Assembly (NCBI RefSeq): GCF_004919085.1
Contig: NZ_STGL01000003.1
Location: 124,001 to 188,000, forward strand
DNA: 64,000 bases
Source of the DNA: Nocardioides sp. GY 10127
GTDB taxonomy: Bacteria > Actinomycetota > Actinomycetes > Propionibacteriales > Nocardioidaceae
Direction: 5' to 3'
In this document: in pieces, positions 16,962 to 25,350 of the stretch
Layout of the letters: each line of letters starts with the position of its first letter
Position numbering within the stretch: position 1 is the stretch's first letter
Program-made: the position numbers and the translations under genes
Notes under the pieces: generated by a model
What the model saw: the letters and a program-made list of their open reading frames with translations, nothing else
Database searches by the model: none
What the model was told of the DNA's origin: nothing

Positions 16962-17797
16962 CAGTAGCGGTGCACGCCGTCGGGGCGCAGGGCACGGTCG
17001 CGCAGGACGACGGGCACGTCGTCGCCCTGGGTCCGGCAGGTGCGCCGGAAGTCCCGCCGCCGGTACTCGACCATCAGCACCTGGTCGCCGTAGTGGCGCC
17101 GGTAGGACCCGCACTCCCGGTAGCGGCCGCACTCCTCGGCGACAGCGAAGTCGTACCCGACGTCCGTGCCGTCCCAGCCCGCTCGGTTCTTCTGCCCGGC
17201 GCGCAGACCGACCGCGTGGGCGCCCCGGACGAGGAGCCGGGCGTAGGCCGTGGCGTCCGAGGCCGTGAGCAGGTGCCGGCTGCGGGTGAAGGAGTCGAGG
17301 TTGTCGTACTCGACGGCCTCGTACCCGTCGTCCGCGCACCCCCTGGTCCAGCGCCGCACGATCCGCGCCAGGTCCTTCCGCCTCGCGGCCGTGCGGATGT
17401 CCAGGAGCCACTCCCCCCAGGCGGAGTCGGTGACCGGGCGGCCGTCCTTCTTCAGCACCAGCGACCAGTGGCGCCGCCAGAAGCGCTTCTCGACGGCCTG
17501 GGTCTGGAAGCCGTTGACGTAGCAGACGTCGTAGAGGCCCGCCGGGTCCTCGGTGCGGTCGCGCGCGACGATGCCGACGCCGGCGTCGGGCTCCGACGCC
17601 CCGCCGAGCTGGTAGTCGACGTCTTCCTCGGCGGGCAGCGGGTCGGCCAGGGGCGTCGCGCTGGACGTGGCACGCGCCGGGGCGGCCGCGACGGCGTCGC
17701 CGCCCGTCCCCGGAGCCTGTCCGCAGGCGCTGAGCAGCGGGGCCAGCCAGGCGAGCAGAAGCGCCAGGAGGCCGAGGGGTCGGTGGGGGCGGGCCAT
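16958..17797 (-). CDS. GH114-like (endo alpha-1,4-polygalactosaminidase family) lipoprotein
   Basis: The 279-residue protein has a lipoprotein signal peptide with lipobox LSAC and lipidated Cys25. After a Pro/Ala linker comes a TIM-barrel-like domain with the GH114/TM1410 hallmarks DYQLGGASEP, YDVCYVNGFQTQ, GYEAVEYDNLDSF and YDFAVAEECGRY. The EYDNLD and AVAEECG acidic residues are in catalytic positions for the family. Enzymes of this group cleave galactosamine-rich exopolysaccharide. The protein should sit on the outer face of the membrane. It is convergent with the CGNR gene. Confidence 0.85.
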   Translation of the reverse strand: MARPHRPLGLLALLLAWLAPLLSACGQAPGTGGDAVAAAPARATSSATPLADPLPAEEDVDYQLGGASEPDAGVGIVARDRTEDPAGLYDVCYVNGFQTQAVEKRFWRRHWSLVLKKDGRPVTDSAWGEWLLDIRTAARRKDLARIVRRWTRGCADDGYEAVEYDNLDSFTRSRHLLTASDATAYARLLVRGAHAVGLRAGQKNRAGWDGTDVGYDFAVAEECGRYRECGSYRRHYGDQVLMVEYRRRDFRRTCRTQGDDVPVVLRDRALRPDGVHRYC

Positions 17798-18053
17798 CCC
17801 GGGACGGTACCCGGACCGGGTCGCTCCTGACAGCCCGTCACCACAGGCGTGACCGGAGGCGACCGTCCTCGTTGGTCCCGACGAAGTGCCTCGACGAGCC
17901 GATCACGGCGTCCCTCTCACGAACCGGGGCCGGCTGACGATGAAAGGGGTGGGAAGGGTGCACAGCGGTACCACGTGTGGGACCCTGGCGACGGCCCCGG
18001 CCGACGCAACGCTCCCCCGCTCCACCCTCCCCTCTCCCCCCACTGGAGGTCCC

Positions 18054-18419
18054 GTGCGTGTTCTCGTCGTCGACGACGACCCCGACCTCGTGCTCCTCAT
18101 GTCCCTGTTCCTGCGCAGGCAGGGCGGCCACGAGGTGGTCACCGCGGGTGACGGGCTCGAGGCGCTGACCGTGCTCGCGGAGGAGCCCGTCGACGCGGTC
18201 GTGCTCGACTGGTCCATGCCGCGCCTCGACGGGCTCGGGCTCTGCGCGCGCATCCGCGAGGACGAGCGCCTGGCCCACCTGCCGCTGGTCATGGTGACGG
18301 CCATGCCCGACCACGAGCCGGCGCTGGCCGCCGGCATCGACACGGTGATCCGCAAGCCCTTCGACTCCGCCACGCTGCTCAGTGCGGTGGCCTCGGTCGC
18401 CGACTCCTCGGTGGCCTGA
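18054..18419 (+). CDS. Single-domain CheY-like response regulator
   Basis: GTG at 18054, preceded by GGAGG, opens a 121-residue receiver domain. It carries the acidic pocket DDD (residues 7-9), phosphoacceptor D52 in VVLDWSMPRLDG, and Lys101 in RKPFD. There is no output domain, so it acts through protein partners or as a phosphate shuttle. It opens the signalling island that also holds an OmpR-type regulator, two kinases and an Hpt protein, which makes a phosphorelay intermediate plausible. Confidence 0.88.
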   Translation: MRVLVVDDDPDLVLLMSLFLRRQGGHEVVTAGDGLEALTVLAEEPVDAVVLDWSMPRLDGLGLCARIREDERLAHLPLVMVTAMPDHEPALAAGIDTVIRKPFDSATLLSAVASVADSSVA

Positions 18420-18479
18420 GTCCTCGGTAGCCGGAGCCGTCGACGGCCCCGCCGCCACCCACGACCTCGTTCCACACAC

Positions 18480-18506
18480 CGCGAGTCCTCCCCCCACGGA
18501 CTCGCG
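18480..18506. terminator. Hairpin after the receiver gene
   Basis: CGCGAGTCC, a nine-base loop of mostly C, and GGACTCGCG form a perfect 9-bp stem 61 bases after the receiver stop and 73 bases past the stop of the convergent gene. A bidirectional terminator is likely. Confidence 0.6.
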
Positions 18507-18578
18507 CCGCCCTGGTTCGCCCGGCAGCGCCGGGGCGGCGCGACACCACCAGCCGGGCACCCGGGCGCGCGGGCGCGT

Positions 18579-19370
18579 CTAGAAGTCGAACCCGTCGAAG
18601 AAGTCGCCGATGCCCTCACCGAGGCCGGCGATGCCGTCGCCCAGGCCCTCGCCGAGGCCGGCCAGGCCCTCGCCCAGGCCCTCGCCGACGGCACCCAGGG
18701 CGTCGAAGCCGCCCATCCCACCGAAGAGCAGCCCCGCGAACATCCAGTCCATCGGGGTGAACGCCCCGAAGTAGCCGGCCGCGTACGGCCGGTAGGCGCC
18801 GCCGGCCTGGTAGTAGGGCACCCGCTGGGAGCCGACCATCACCTTGCGCGAGTCCGGCTCCGCGCCGGCCCGGACCCGCTCGGCGTCCAGCGCGCACGCC
18901 GGCACGTCGCGCGGGGAGCCACCGGGAGGAGTCCACGGCACGTCGACGACCGACAGCCCGTGACGGGGGTCGAAGAAGCAGGGCGGACGTCGGGCGGGCA
19001 GCGGCAGCCCGTCGACCCGCGCCCGCACGCAGGCCATCGCGTAGCGACCGTCCTCGAGGATCTCCGTGACGTGCCGGACGTCCTCCGGGCGCTGCAGCGC
19101 GGCCGCCGAGGACTTCGCGGCCTCGTAGGCGTCCAGCGCACGCTGGTAGTCGGCCCGAGCGCCCTCGTCGAGCGGCGCGCCGGCGAGGTCGGCGTCCAGC
19201 GTCTGGAGCTCGGTGCCCAGCGCCGTGACGTCCTCCTCGGCGAGCCGCCGGACGGGCGCGAGCTCGGCCTCGAGGCGCTCGGCCTCACGACGCCGAGAGC
19301 TGCGGGACACGAGGACGGCGAGCGCCACGGAGCCGCCGACGACGAGCAGGAGGACCACGAGGAGACCCAT
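18579..19370 (-). CDS. Membrane-anchored protein with Gly-rich 11-residue repeat tail
   Basis: ATG at 19370 opens a 263-residue product of unknown function. It has one N-terminal transmembrane helix (MGLLVVLLLVVGGSVALAVL), a helical, probably coiled-coil segment (about 25-100), a domain with CFFDPRHGLSVVDVPWTPPG and two other cysteines, and an aromatic stretch YYQAGGAYRPYAAGYFGAF. The C-terminus has three 11-residue repeats: GEGLGEGLAGL, GEGLGDGIAGL and GEGIGDFFDGF. The single N-terminal helix suggests an inner-membrane protein. No neighbour suggests a specific role beyond the signalling genes on both sides. Confidence 0.7.
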   Translation of the reverse strand: MGLLVVLLLVVGGSVALAVLVSRSSRRREAERLEAELAPVRRLAEEDVTALGTELQTLDADLAGAPLDEGARADYQRALDAYEAAKSSAAALQRPEDVRHVTEILEDGRYAMACVRARVDGLPLPARRPPCFFDPRHGLSVVDVPWTPPGGSPRDVPACALDAERVRAGAEPDSRKVMVGSQRVPYYQAGGAYRPYAAGYFGAFTPMDWMFAGLLFGGMGGFDALGAVGEGLGEGLAGLGEGLGDGIAGLGEGIGDFFDGFDF

Positions 19371-19506
19371 GGCCCCACGGTACCGACCGGGCGGTACCCG
19401 GCGCGCGGTCGGAGGGCCGTGCGGATCTCGACGGACGTTGGAAAAGACCAGATCGGATGCCGTGGGGTCGCTGCGCGGACACCGGTGGTCGTGGCAGTCT
19501 TCACCC

Positions 19507-20199
19507 ATGGCACGCCCCCAGGCCCTCATCGTCGAGGACACCGAGGAGTTCGCGCGCATGGGCCGTCGGGTGCTCGAGATGGAGGGCTTCGACGTCACCC
19601 ACGCCGTCTCCGCCGAGGACGCGCTGGGCCTGGTGCCCGGCAGCTCGTTCGAGCTGTACCTCGTCGACGTCACCCTCCCCGGGATCGACGGCTTCGAGTT
19701 CTGCCGCCGGCTCCGCGAGACCAGCGACGCCTACGTCATCATGGTGACCGGCCGGGACGCGGACGCCGAGAAGGTCGTCGGGTTCCGGATGGGCGCCGAC
19801 GACTACGTGACCAAGCCGTACTCGCCGCTGGAGCTGTCCGCGCGCATCCTCGCGATGCGGCGCCGCCCGCGGGCCGCCCCGCAGGCCGAGAGCCAGGTGC
19901 GGACGTTCGGTCGGCTGGCGCTGGACGCGGACGGCCGCGAGGTCCGCGTCGACGGCGACCTCGTCGAGCTGACCCGCATCGAGTTCGACCTGCTGGCCGT
20001 GCTCAGCTCGGCCCCCAAGCGGGTCTTCACCCGCGCCCAGCTCCTGGAGACGGTGTGGGGCTACGCCGACGGGGACGACCACGTCGTCAACGTCCACATG
20101 GGCAACATGCGCCGCAAGCTGCGCACCCACGGCGACGACGTGGACCTCATCCGCACCGTGCGGGGCGTGGGCTACAAGTTCGACCCCGCCGCGCTCTGA
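19507..20199 (+). CDS. OmpR/PhoB-family response regulator
   Basis: The 230-residue protein has a receiver domain with E10/D11 and phosphoacceptor D54 in LYLVDVTLPGIDG, Lys in TKPYSP, and a winged-helix output domain with VELTRIEFDLLAVL, RAQLLETVWG and the final LIRTVRGVGYKF. It should bind direct-repeat DNA sites. Its gene is convergent with a GAF-type histidine kinase whose stop is only 29 bases away, so the two are probably partners although not in one operon. Confidence 0.93.
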   Translation: MARPQALIVEDTEEFARMGRRVLEMEGFDVTHAVSAEDALGLVPGSSFELYLVDVTLPGIDGFEFCRRLRETSDAYVIMVTGRDADAEKVVGFRMGADDYVTKPYSPLELSARILAMRRRPRAAPQAESQVRTFGRLALDADGREVRVDGDLVELTRIEFDLLAVLSSAPKRVFTRAQLLETVWGYADGDDHVVNVHMGNMRRKLRTHGDDVDLIRTVRGVGYKFDPAAL

Positions 20200-20238
20200 G
20201 GCGCCGGCCGCGCGGTCGCGCCGCGGGTCAGAGCGCGG
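20189..20238. terminator. Inverted repeat with 11-bp arms covering both convergent stop codons
   Basis: CCGCGCTCTGA (20189-20199) is the exact reverse complement of TCAGAGCGCGG (20228-20238), with an inner GGCGC/GCGCC pair. Both the OmpR-type regulator and the opposite kinase end in Ala-Leu-stop within the stem. It is a strong candidate for a shared bidirectional terminator. Confidence 0.7.
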
Positions 20239-21634
20239 TGCGGTGCTGCAGCCCCGCCGCCGCCGACGGGAGGCGCAGCCGCGCCTCGGTCCCGCCGCCG
20301 GGCGCGCTGTCGAGCACGATCGAGCCCTGCCACGACGCGGCCATCGCCATCGCGGCCGCGAGCGAGAGCCCGGCTCCCTGGTGCTCGAGCTGCTGGGAGG
20401 TCCGCGAGCGGAAGAACGGCTCGCCGACGTGGTGCTGCTCGTCCTCGGGGATGCCGACCCCGGTGTCGCGCACGACGATGTCGACCTGACCGTCCTCGGC
20501 CTGCTCGACCCGGACGGAGACCGTGCCGCCGTCCGGGGTGAAGGTGACGGCGTTGTCGACCAGCCGGTCCAGGATCTCCCGCAGGTCGTCCACGACGATC
20601 CGGACGCTGGTGCCCTGCGAGGGCACCTGCTGGACCCCGAGCGACCGGTGCAGCGGCACCGCCCGGGAGAGGACGTCGGCGACGACCTCGTCCACGGAGG
20701 CGCTGGCCTGGTCGGCGAGCAGCGGGTCGGGAGTGCCCCGCGCCATGAGGGACGCGTTCTGCGCGATGTCGAGGAGCCGGGCGACCGAGGTCTCCACCCG
20801 GGCGAGGAGCCGCTGCTCGGGGTCGGACAGGTGCTCCTCCGCGGCCTCGGCGAGGAGCTCCACGCCGCCGCGGATGACGCTCAGGGGCGTCCGCAGCTCG
20901 TGGTTGACGGTGGTGAGCAGCTCGCGGCGCATCTCGTCGAACTGGGCGCGGGCGCGCTGGGCCGGCGAGCGGTGGGCTGCGGCCATCCGCTCCAGCGCGG
21001 TCGCCAGGGCGTCCGCGGAGGTGGCCAGCAGGCGGTGGTCGCGCGGGGTCCAGGCGCGGGGCCCGCGGCCCCACACGACGAGCAGGTGCCGTTCGCCGTC
21101 GACCCACACCTCGGCGATGCCGATGGCCGCGCCCCGCGTGGCGTGCGAGGAGAGCGGGCCCCAGCCGGCGTCGTGCGCACCGACGTTGCACAGGCGGATG
21201 CTCTGGTCGCGGTCGAGGCGCTGGGCCAGGGAGTCGGCGAAGACGCCCGGGGGCTGGAGCCAGCAGTCCTCGACGCCGAGGAGCTGGGCCACCAGGTCGG
21301 TCGCGGCCGAGACGACGTCGTCCCGGGTCACACCGGGCACGGACAGCAGCCCGTCCTCACCGAGCAGGTCCGCGACCAGCACCTCGGGCTCGGCGGTGCC
21401 GGCGGCCGGACGGCGCGGGGCACCGGAGACGCTCTGGTCCATCACGCTGCCCGCGCTCTCAGCGAGCGCCCGCTCGGCAGCGCGACGACGCCGCACCGCG
21501 TCGAGGTCGGTGACCATCGCCGCACGGGCGTAGACGGCCTGCCGACCGCCGGTGAGCGGCGTGGCGGCGACCGGCTCGACGGCCTCGAGGCGGTCGAGCC
21601 CGACGAGGACCGGGTGCTCCTGGGTGGTGGTCAT
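20228..21634 (-). CDS. Soluble GAF-type sensor histidine kinase
   Basis: The 468-residue protein has no transmembrane segment. Residues about 85-220 look like a GAF-type sensor with VGAHDAGWGPLSSHATRGAA and AEVWVDGERHLLVVWGRG. The HisKA helix contains TTVNHELRTPLS with His245, and the HATPase domain has LVDNAVTFTPDGG, VVRDTGVGIPEDE and the G2-like QGAGLSLAAAMAMA. It should detect a cytoplasmic ligand or redox cue. ATG at 21634 is chosen because it starts the conserved part, but no good ribosome-binding site is visible. The convergent OmpR-type regulator is the obvious partner candidate. Confidence 0.88.
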   Translation of the reverse strand: MTTTQEHPVLVGLDRLEAVEPVAATPLTGGRQAVYARAAMVTDLDAVRRRRAAERALAESAGSVMDQSVSGAPRRPAAGTAEPEVLVADLLGEDGLLSVPGVTRDDVVSAATDLVAQLLGVEDCWLQPPGVFADSLAQRLDRDQSIRLCNVGAHDAGWGPLSSHATRGAAIGIAEVWVDGERHLLVVWGRGPRAWTPRDHRLLATSADALATALERMAAAHRSPAQRARAQFDEMRRELLTTVNHELRTPLSVIRGGVELLAEAAEEHLSDPEQRLLARVETSVARLLDIAQNASLMARGTPDPLLADQASASVDEVVADVLSRAVPLHRSLGVQQVPSQGTSVRIVVDDLREILDRLVDNAVTFTPDGGTVSVRVEQAEDGQVDIVVRDTGVGIPEDEQHHVGEPFFRSRTSQQLEHQGAGLSLAAAMAMAASWQGSIVLDSAPGGGTEARLRLPSAAAGLQHRTAL

Positions 21635-21802
21635 GGCAGCAGCCTGGACCGCCCTCATCAAGGAAAGGACAAGGCTGCGCACAGAAGCGCACCAGTTTCT
21701 CCCGAGGGCGAGCAGGAGTCGGCACGAAGACCGGGTCCGAGGATCGCAACACGGCGAGGGACGGGGCAGGAACGGGGCAGCAACGGGGACCGGGGACGGG
21801 CG

Positions 21803-22141
21803 TCAGCCCGCGAGCCAGGCCCGCCACTCGGCCTCGGCGGCGCGGGCCACGGGCAGCACGCTCTCGGCGTCCGCCTGCCCCTGCTCCACCCTGCCGGCGG
21901 CGCCGGCGAGCACCACCGATCCCATCTGGTAGGACGTCGAGCGCAGGCTGTGCGCGACCCGGCGCAGCACCTCGGCGTCGCCGTCGCGCTCCGCCTGCAG
22001 CAGCGCGCGCAGTCGCTCCTCGAGGGAGTCCAGCAGCATCTGGAGGATCTCCTCGGCCTCCTCGCGCGCCCCGAGCTGCCGCCCGAGGTCGTCGAGGACG
22101 GCCGTGTCGACGGCGGAGGTGCCACCGGGGATCGCGGTCAT
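21803..22141 (-). CDS. Hpt (histidine phosphotransfer) domain protein
   Basis: ATG at 22141 follows AGGAG with good spacing. The 112-residue protein is a helical Hpt domain: an N-terminal linker, LDDLGRQLG, the helix EEILQMLLDSLEERLRAL and the phosphotransfer motif VAHSLRSTSYQMGS with His64. Hpt proteins relay phosphate from the receiver of a hybrid kinase to a second response regulator. It is transcribed divergently from a lipoprotein and hybrid kinase gene pair, which places all relay parts within 7 kb. Confidence 0.85.
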   Translation of the reverse strand: MTAIPGGTSAVDTAVLDDLGRQLGAREEAEEILQMLLDSLEERLRALLQAERDGDAEVLRRVAHSLRSTSYQMGSVVLAGAAGRVEQGQADAESVLPVARAAEAEWRAWLAG

Positions 22142-22318
22142 GGGTGCTCCTGGGGGGACGGGAGGGGGCCTGTCAGGGCATCTTGCCACCGCAGGACGTC
22201 TTCCACGAGGAGAAGTCGGCACGGTGCGGGGCCACCTGAGCAACCCCCGCGGGTCGTCTTGTCGCAATCTTGCCGCTGCCTTGCGGAGCGCTTCCTGGGG
22301 CGCGCGGACCCTGGGGTC

Positions 22319-22996
22319 GTGGCACACGTCCTCCTGTCCTCGCGCCCGCACGCCGGCGCGACCCGCGCCCGCTCCCGGGCGACCGTCCTCCCCCACCGCG
22401 TCCTGCGCCGGGCGGCCCGGTTGCTGGCGACCGTCATCACGGCCCTGGCCTCGATCGCCCTGGCGGGCAGCCTCACGGCCTGCGGGACGCAGGAGGACGC
22501 GACCAGCGAGGCCGACCCCTACGCGCCGACCGGCGCCACCCTGCACCCCGGCGACGAGGTGCCGGCCCCCACCGGGAAGGTGCTGCTCACCGTCACCGGC
22601 GGCACCGTCACCAACGTCGGCGACGAGCTCCAGCTGGACCGGGACCTGCTGGACGCGCTGGGCACCGTCTCCTACGAGGTGGACGACGACCAGGCGACCG
22701 GCGAGGTGGCCACGTTCTCCGGCCCCCTGGTCAGCGACGTGCTGGCCGTGGCGGGCGTGCCCGACGACGCCGAGACGATGCACACCGTCGCGCTCAACGA
22801 CTACTCGGTCGACGTGCCGGTCTCGGACGCCGAGGAGCTCCCGCTGATCCTGGCGACCCTCATGGACGGGGAGCCGATGACGGTGGCCCGCTACGGCCCG
22901 ACCCGGTTCGTCTACCCCACCGAGGGCTTCGACCTGGACACGGCGACCTACAACCCCCGGTGGATCTGGCAGCTGGCGTCCATCGACGTCGAGTGA
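22319..22996 (+). CDS. Lipoprotein with molybdopterin-oxidoreductase-like domain, paired with hybrid kinase
   Basis: GTG at 22319 gives a 225-residue protein with an Arg-rich N-terminus, a hydrophobic signal helix and lipobox LTAC with Cys55. The mature domain has VLLTVTGGTVTNVGDELQLD, TFSGPLVSDVLAVAGV, TVALNDYSVDVPVSDAEELP and VYPTEGFD. This pattern matches small proteins annotated as molybdopterin-dependent oxidoreductase-like that lack a complete cofactor site and often sit next to sensor kinases. Its gene ends seven bases before the hybrid kinase start. A role as an extracytoplasmic ligand-binding partner of that kinase is inferred. Confidence 0.75.
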   Translation: MAHVLLSSRPHAGATRARSRATVLPHRVLRRAARLLATVITALASIALAGSLTACGTQEDATSEADPYAPTGATLHPGDEVPAPTGKVLLTVTGGTVTNVGDELQLDRDLLDALGTVSYEVDDDQATGEVATFSGPLVSDVLAVAGVPDDAETMHTVALNDYSVDVPVSDAEELPLILATLMDGEPMTVARYGPTRFVYPTEGFDLDTATYNPRWIWQLASIDVE

Positions 22997-23003
22997 CGCG
23001 CGG

Positions 23004-25292
23004 GTGAGCGCGGGAGGGGGGACGGGGACGAGCGCGCTGGGCTCGTTCCTGCGCGGTCGGCGTCCGGCCGCCTGGCTGCTCGTGACGCTCGGGCTGCTCG
23101 TGCTGGCGATGGCGACGCTGGTGGGTCTGCAGGTGACCCAGCAGTCGCGGCAGCTCGTCGACGGCGTGGACACCACCGAGGACCTCGTCCTCGCGAACGT
23201 CCGGACGCTCGGGCAGACCCAGCGCGAGGTCCTGCGACTCCAGGTGCTCCTGGCGACGAACGCGACCGGTGCCGAGCTGCGTCGGCAGGCCGCCTACGTC
23301 ACCCAGCGCACGCAGGAGAGCGCCCTCGACTCCCACCAGGCCACCCTGGGCGCCGACGACCTGGTGGCCGTCGCCCGCACCGACGCGAGGCAGTGGCGCA
23401 CCGGCCTGCTCCCCCGGGTCCGGACGCTGGCCGCCCTCGCCCCGGCTGCCCGGAACCCTGACAGCGTCCGTGCACTGATGGCAGACTTGGACGAGCTGGA
23501 GAAGTCGTACTTCGACCTCGTCAGCCTGGGGGAGATCTACCGTCGGGAGCAGGCCGCCAAGGCCAACGCGGACAACGAGGAGCTCGTGGAGTCGACCCAG
23601 GACCTGTTCATGTGGCTGACGGGGACGTTCGCCACGGCTGCCGTGCTGCTCGCCGCCGGCGGCGCTCTCATGTTCCGCCTGCACCAGCAGCGCAGCGCCG
23701 CGCACGAGCGGCTGAGCCAGCTCAACGAGGACCTGATGTGGTACGCCCGCATCGTCCAGGCGACCGACTCGATCCTCTTCACCATCGACACCGAGGGCCG
23801 GTTCACCTGGGTCAACGAGGCGTTCGAGCGCACGATGGGCTACTCCTACGCGGACGTGACCGGCAAGCGTCCCCCCGAGCTGCTCCACGGCCCGGCGACG
23901 GACCTCGAGACCGTGCGCGCGCTCCAGGAGCGCATCCACGAGGGCGAGCAGTTCCGCTGCGAGCTGGCCAACTACACCGCGGACGGCCAGGAGATCTGGA
24001 TGGCCGTGGACGTCTCCCCCGTCCTGGACGAGGACGGCGAGGTCACCGGCTTCTGCGCGATCCAGTCGGACATCTCCGAGCGGCACGAGGCCGAGCTGCT
24101 GCTCAAGCAGGCACGGCTGGACGCCGAGGCGTCCGCCCGCGCGAAGGCCGCGTTCCTGGCCACCATGAGCCACGAGATCCGCACGCCCCTCAACGCCGTC
24201 CTCGGCCTCACCGACCTGCTCCTGCTCACGCCCCTCAACGCCGAGCAGAAGGACTACGTGGAGACCGCCCAGCAGTCCGGGCAGCACCTGCTCGCGCTGG
24301 TCAACGACATCCTCGACATCTCCGCGCTCGAGGCGGGCCGGATGGAGTACCACGACGACCCGTTCTCGCTGTGGGAGGTGCTGGACGAGACGACGACGAT
24401 GTTCCTGGCCCAGGCCGAGCGCAAGGGGCTGGACCTCCGGCTCGACCCCGACCCGGGCATCCCGCCGCTCCTGCGCGGCGACGCGGTCCGCGTGCGCCAG
24501 ATCCTCGTCAACGTGGTCGGCAACGCCCTGAAGTTCACCGAGCACGGCAGCGTCCGCATCAGCCCTCGGCTCACCGGCGCGGAACAGGGCCGCAGCCAGC
24601 TCGAGATCGTCGTCGAGGACACCGGCATCGGCGTGCCCAAGTGGCGCATCCCGCAGCTCTTCCGCTCGTTCGCGCGCGGTGACGTCTCCTCCACCCGCAC
24701 CTACGGCGGCAGCGGGCTGGGCCTGGCCATCTCCCGCACGCTCGCCGAGGCGATGGGGGGCACGATCGAGCTCGACTCCGAGCTCGGGCACGGCACGACC
24801 GTCCGCATCACCCTCGACCTCGCCGTCGTGGAGGAGGAGCAGACGGCCGCCGTCCGGTCCCCCGACGCCCTGCCGCACCACGGCGGCCTGCGGGTGCTCG
24901 TGGCGGAGGACGACCTGGTCAACCAGAAGGTCGTGCACCGGATGCTCCAGCGCCTCGGCGTCAGCCCCACCATCGTGGCCAACGGCCAGGAGGCGGTCGA
25001 CGCCGTCGCCGAGAACGCCTTCGACATCATCCTCATGGACGTGCAGATGCCGGTGATGGACGGCGTGCGCGCGGTGCGTCTCGTCCGCGACCTCGACCCC
25101 ACGCCCCGCCCGTGGGTGGTCGCACTCACCGCCAACGCGCTCTCGGGCGACCGCGAGCGGTTCATGGCGGCCGGCATGGACGACTACGTCTCCAAGCCGA
25201 TGACCATCGACTCGCTGGCCGCGGCACTGGAGCGGGCCTCCAGCCAGCTGCCGTCGTCGGCCGCCGGCCCCGTGGGACCCGACGCCGGCTGA
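23004..25292 (+). CDS. Hybrid sensor histidine kinase (periplasmic loop, PAS, HisKA, HATPase, receiver)
   Basis: The 762-residue protein has transmembrane helices at about 23-42 and 205-225 enclosing a 160-residue helical extracytoplasmic region, a PAS domain (about 247-360), a HisKA domain with ATMSHEIRTPLNAVLG and His390, a HATPase domain with NVVGNALKFTEHG, EDTGIGVPKW and GGSGLGLAIS, and a C-terminal receiver with EDD (635-637) and D679 in IILMDVQMPVMDG. The GTG start is eight bases after the lipoprotein stop. The receiver would pass phosphate to the Hpt protein encoded just upstream on the other strand. Confidence 0.93.
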   Translation: MSAGGGTGTSALGSFLRGRRPAAWLLVTLGLLVLAMATLVGLQVTQQSRQLVDGVDTTEDLVLANVRTLGQTQREVLRLQVLLATNATGAELRRQAAYVTQRTQESALDSHQATLGADDLVAVARTDARQWRTGLLPRVRTLAALAPAARNPDSVRALMADLDELEKSYFDLVSLGEIYRREQAAKANADNEELVESTQDLFMWLTGTFATAAVLLAAGGALMFRLHQQRSAAHERLSQLNEDLMWYARIVQATDSILFTIDTEGRFTWVNEAFERTMGYSYADVTGKRPPELLHGPATDLETVRALQERIHEGEQFRCELANYTADGQEIWMAVDVSPVLDEDGEVTGFCAIQSDISERHEAELLLKQARLDAEASARAKAAFLATMSHEIRTPLNAVLGLTDLLLLTPLNAEQKDYVETAQQSGQHLLALVNDILDISALEAGRMEYHDDPFSLWEVLDETTTMFLAQAERKGLDLRLDPDPGIPPLLRGDAVRVRQILVNVVGNALKFTEHGSVRISPRLTGAEQGRSQLEIVVEDTGIGVPKWRIPQLFRSFARGDVSSTRTYGGSGLGLAISRTLAEAMGGTIELDSELGHGTTVRITLDLAVVEEEQTAAVRSPDALPHHGGLRVLVAEDDLVNQKVVHRMLQRLGVSPTIVANGQEAVDAVAENAFDIILMDVQMPVMDGVRAVRLVRDLDPTPRPWVVALTANALSGDRERFMAAGMDDYVSKPMTIDSLAAALERASSQLPSSAAGPVGPDAG

Positions 25293-25350
25293 GGCCCGTC
25301 CGCCCACCCGTCCGCCGGCCGCGTCGCGCCCAGCCGCGTGGACAGCAGCG

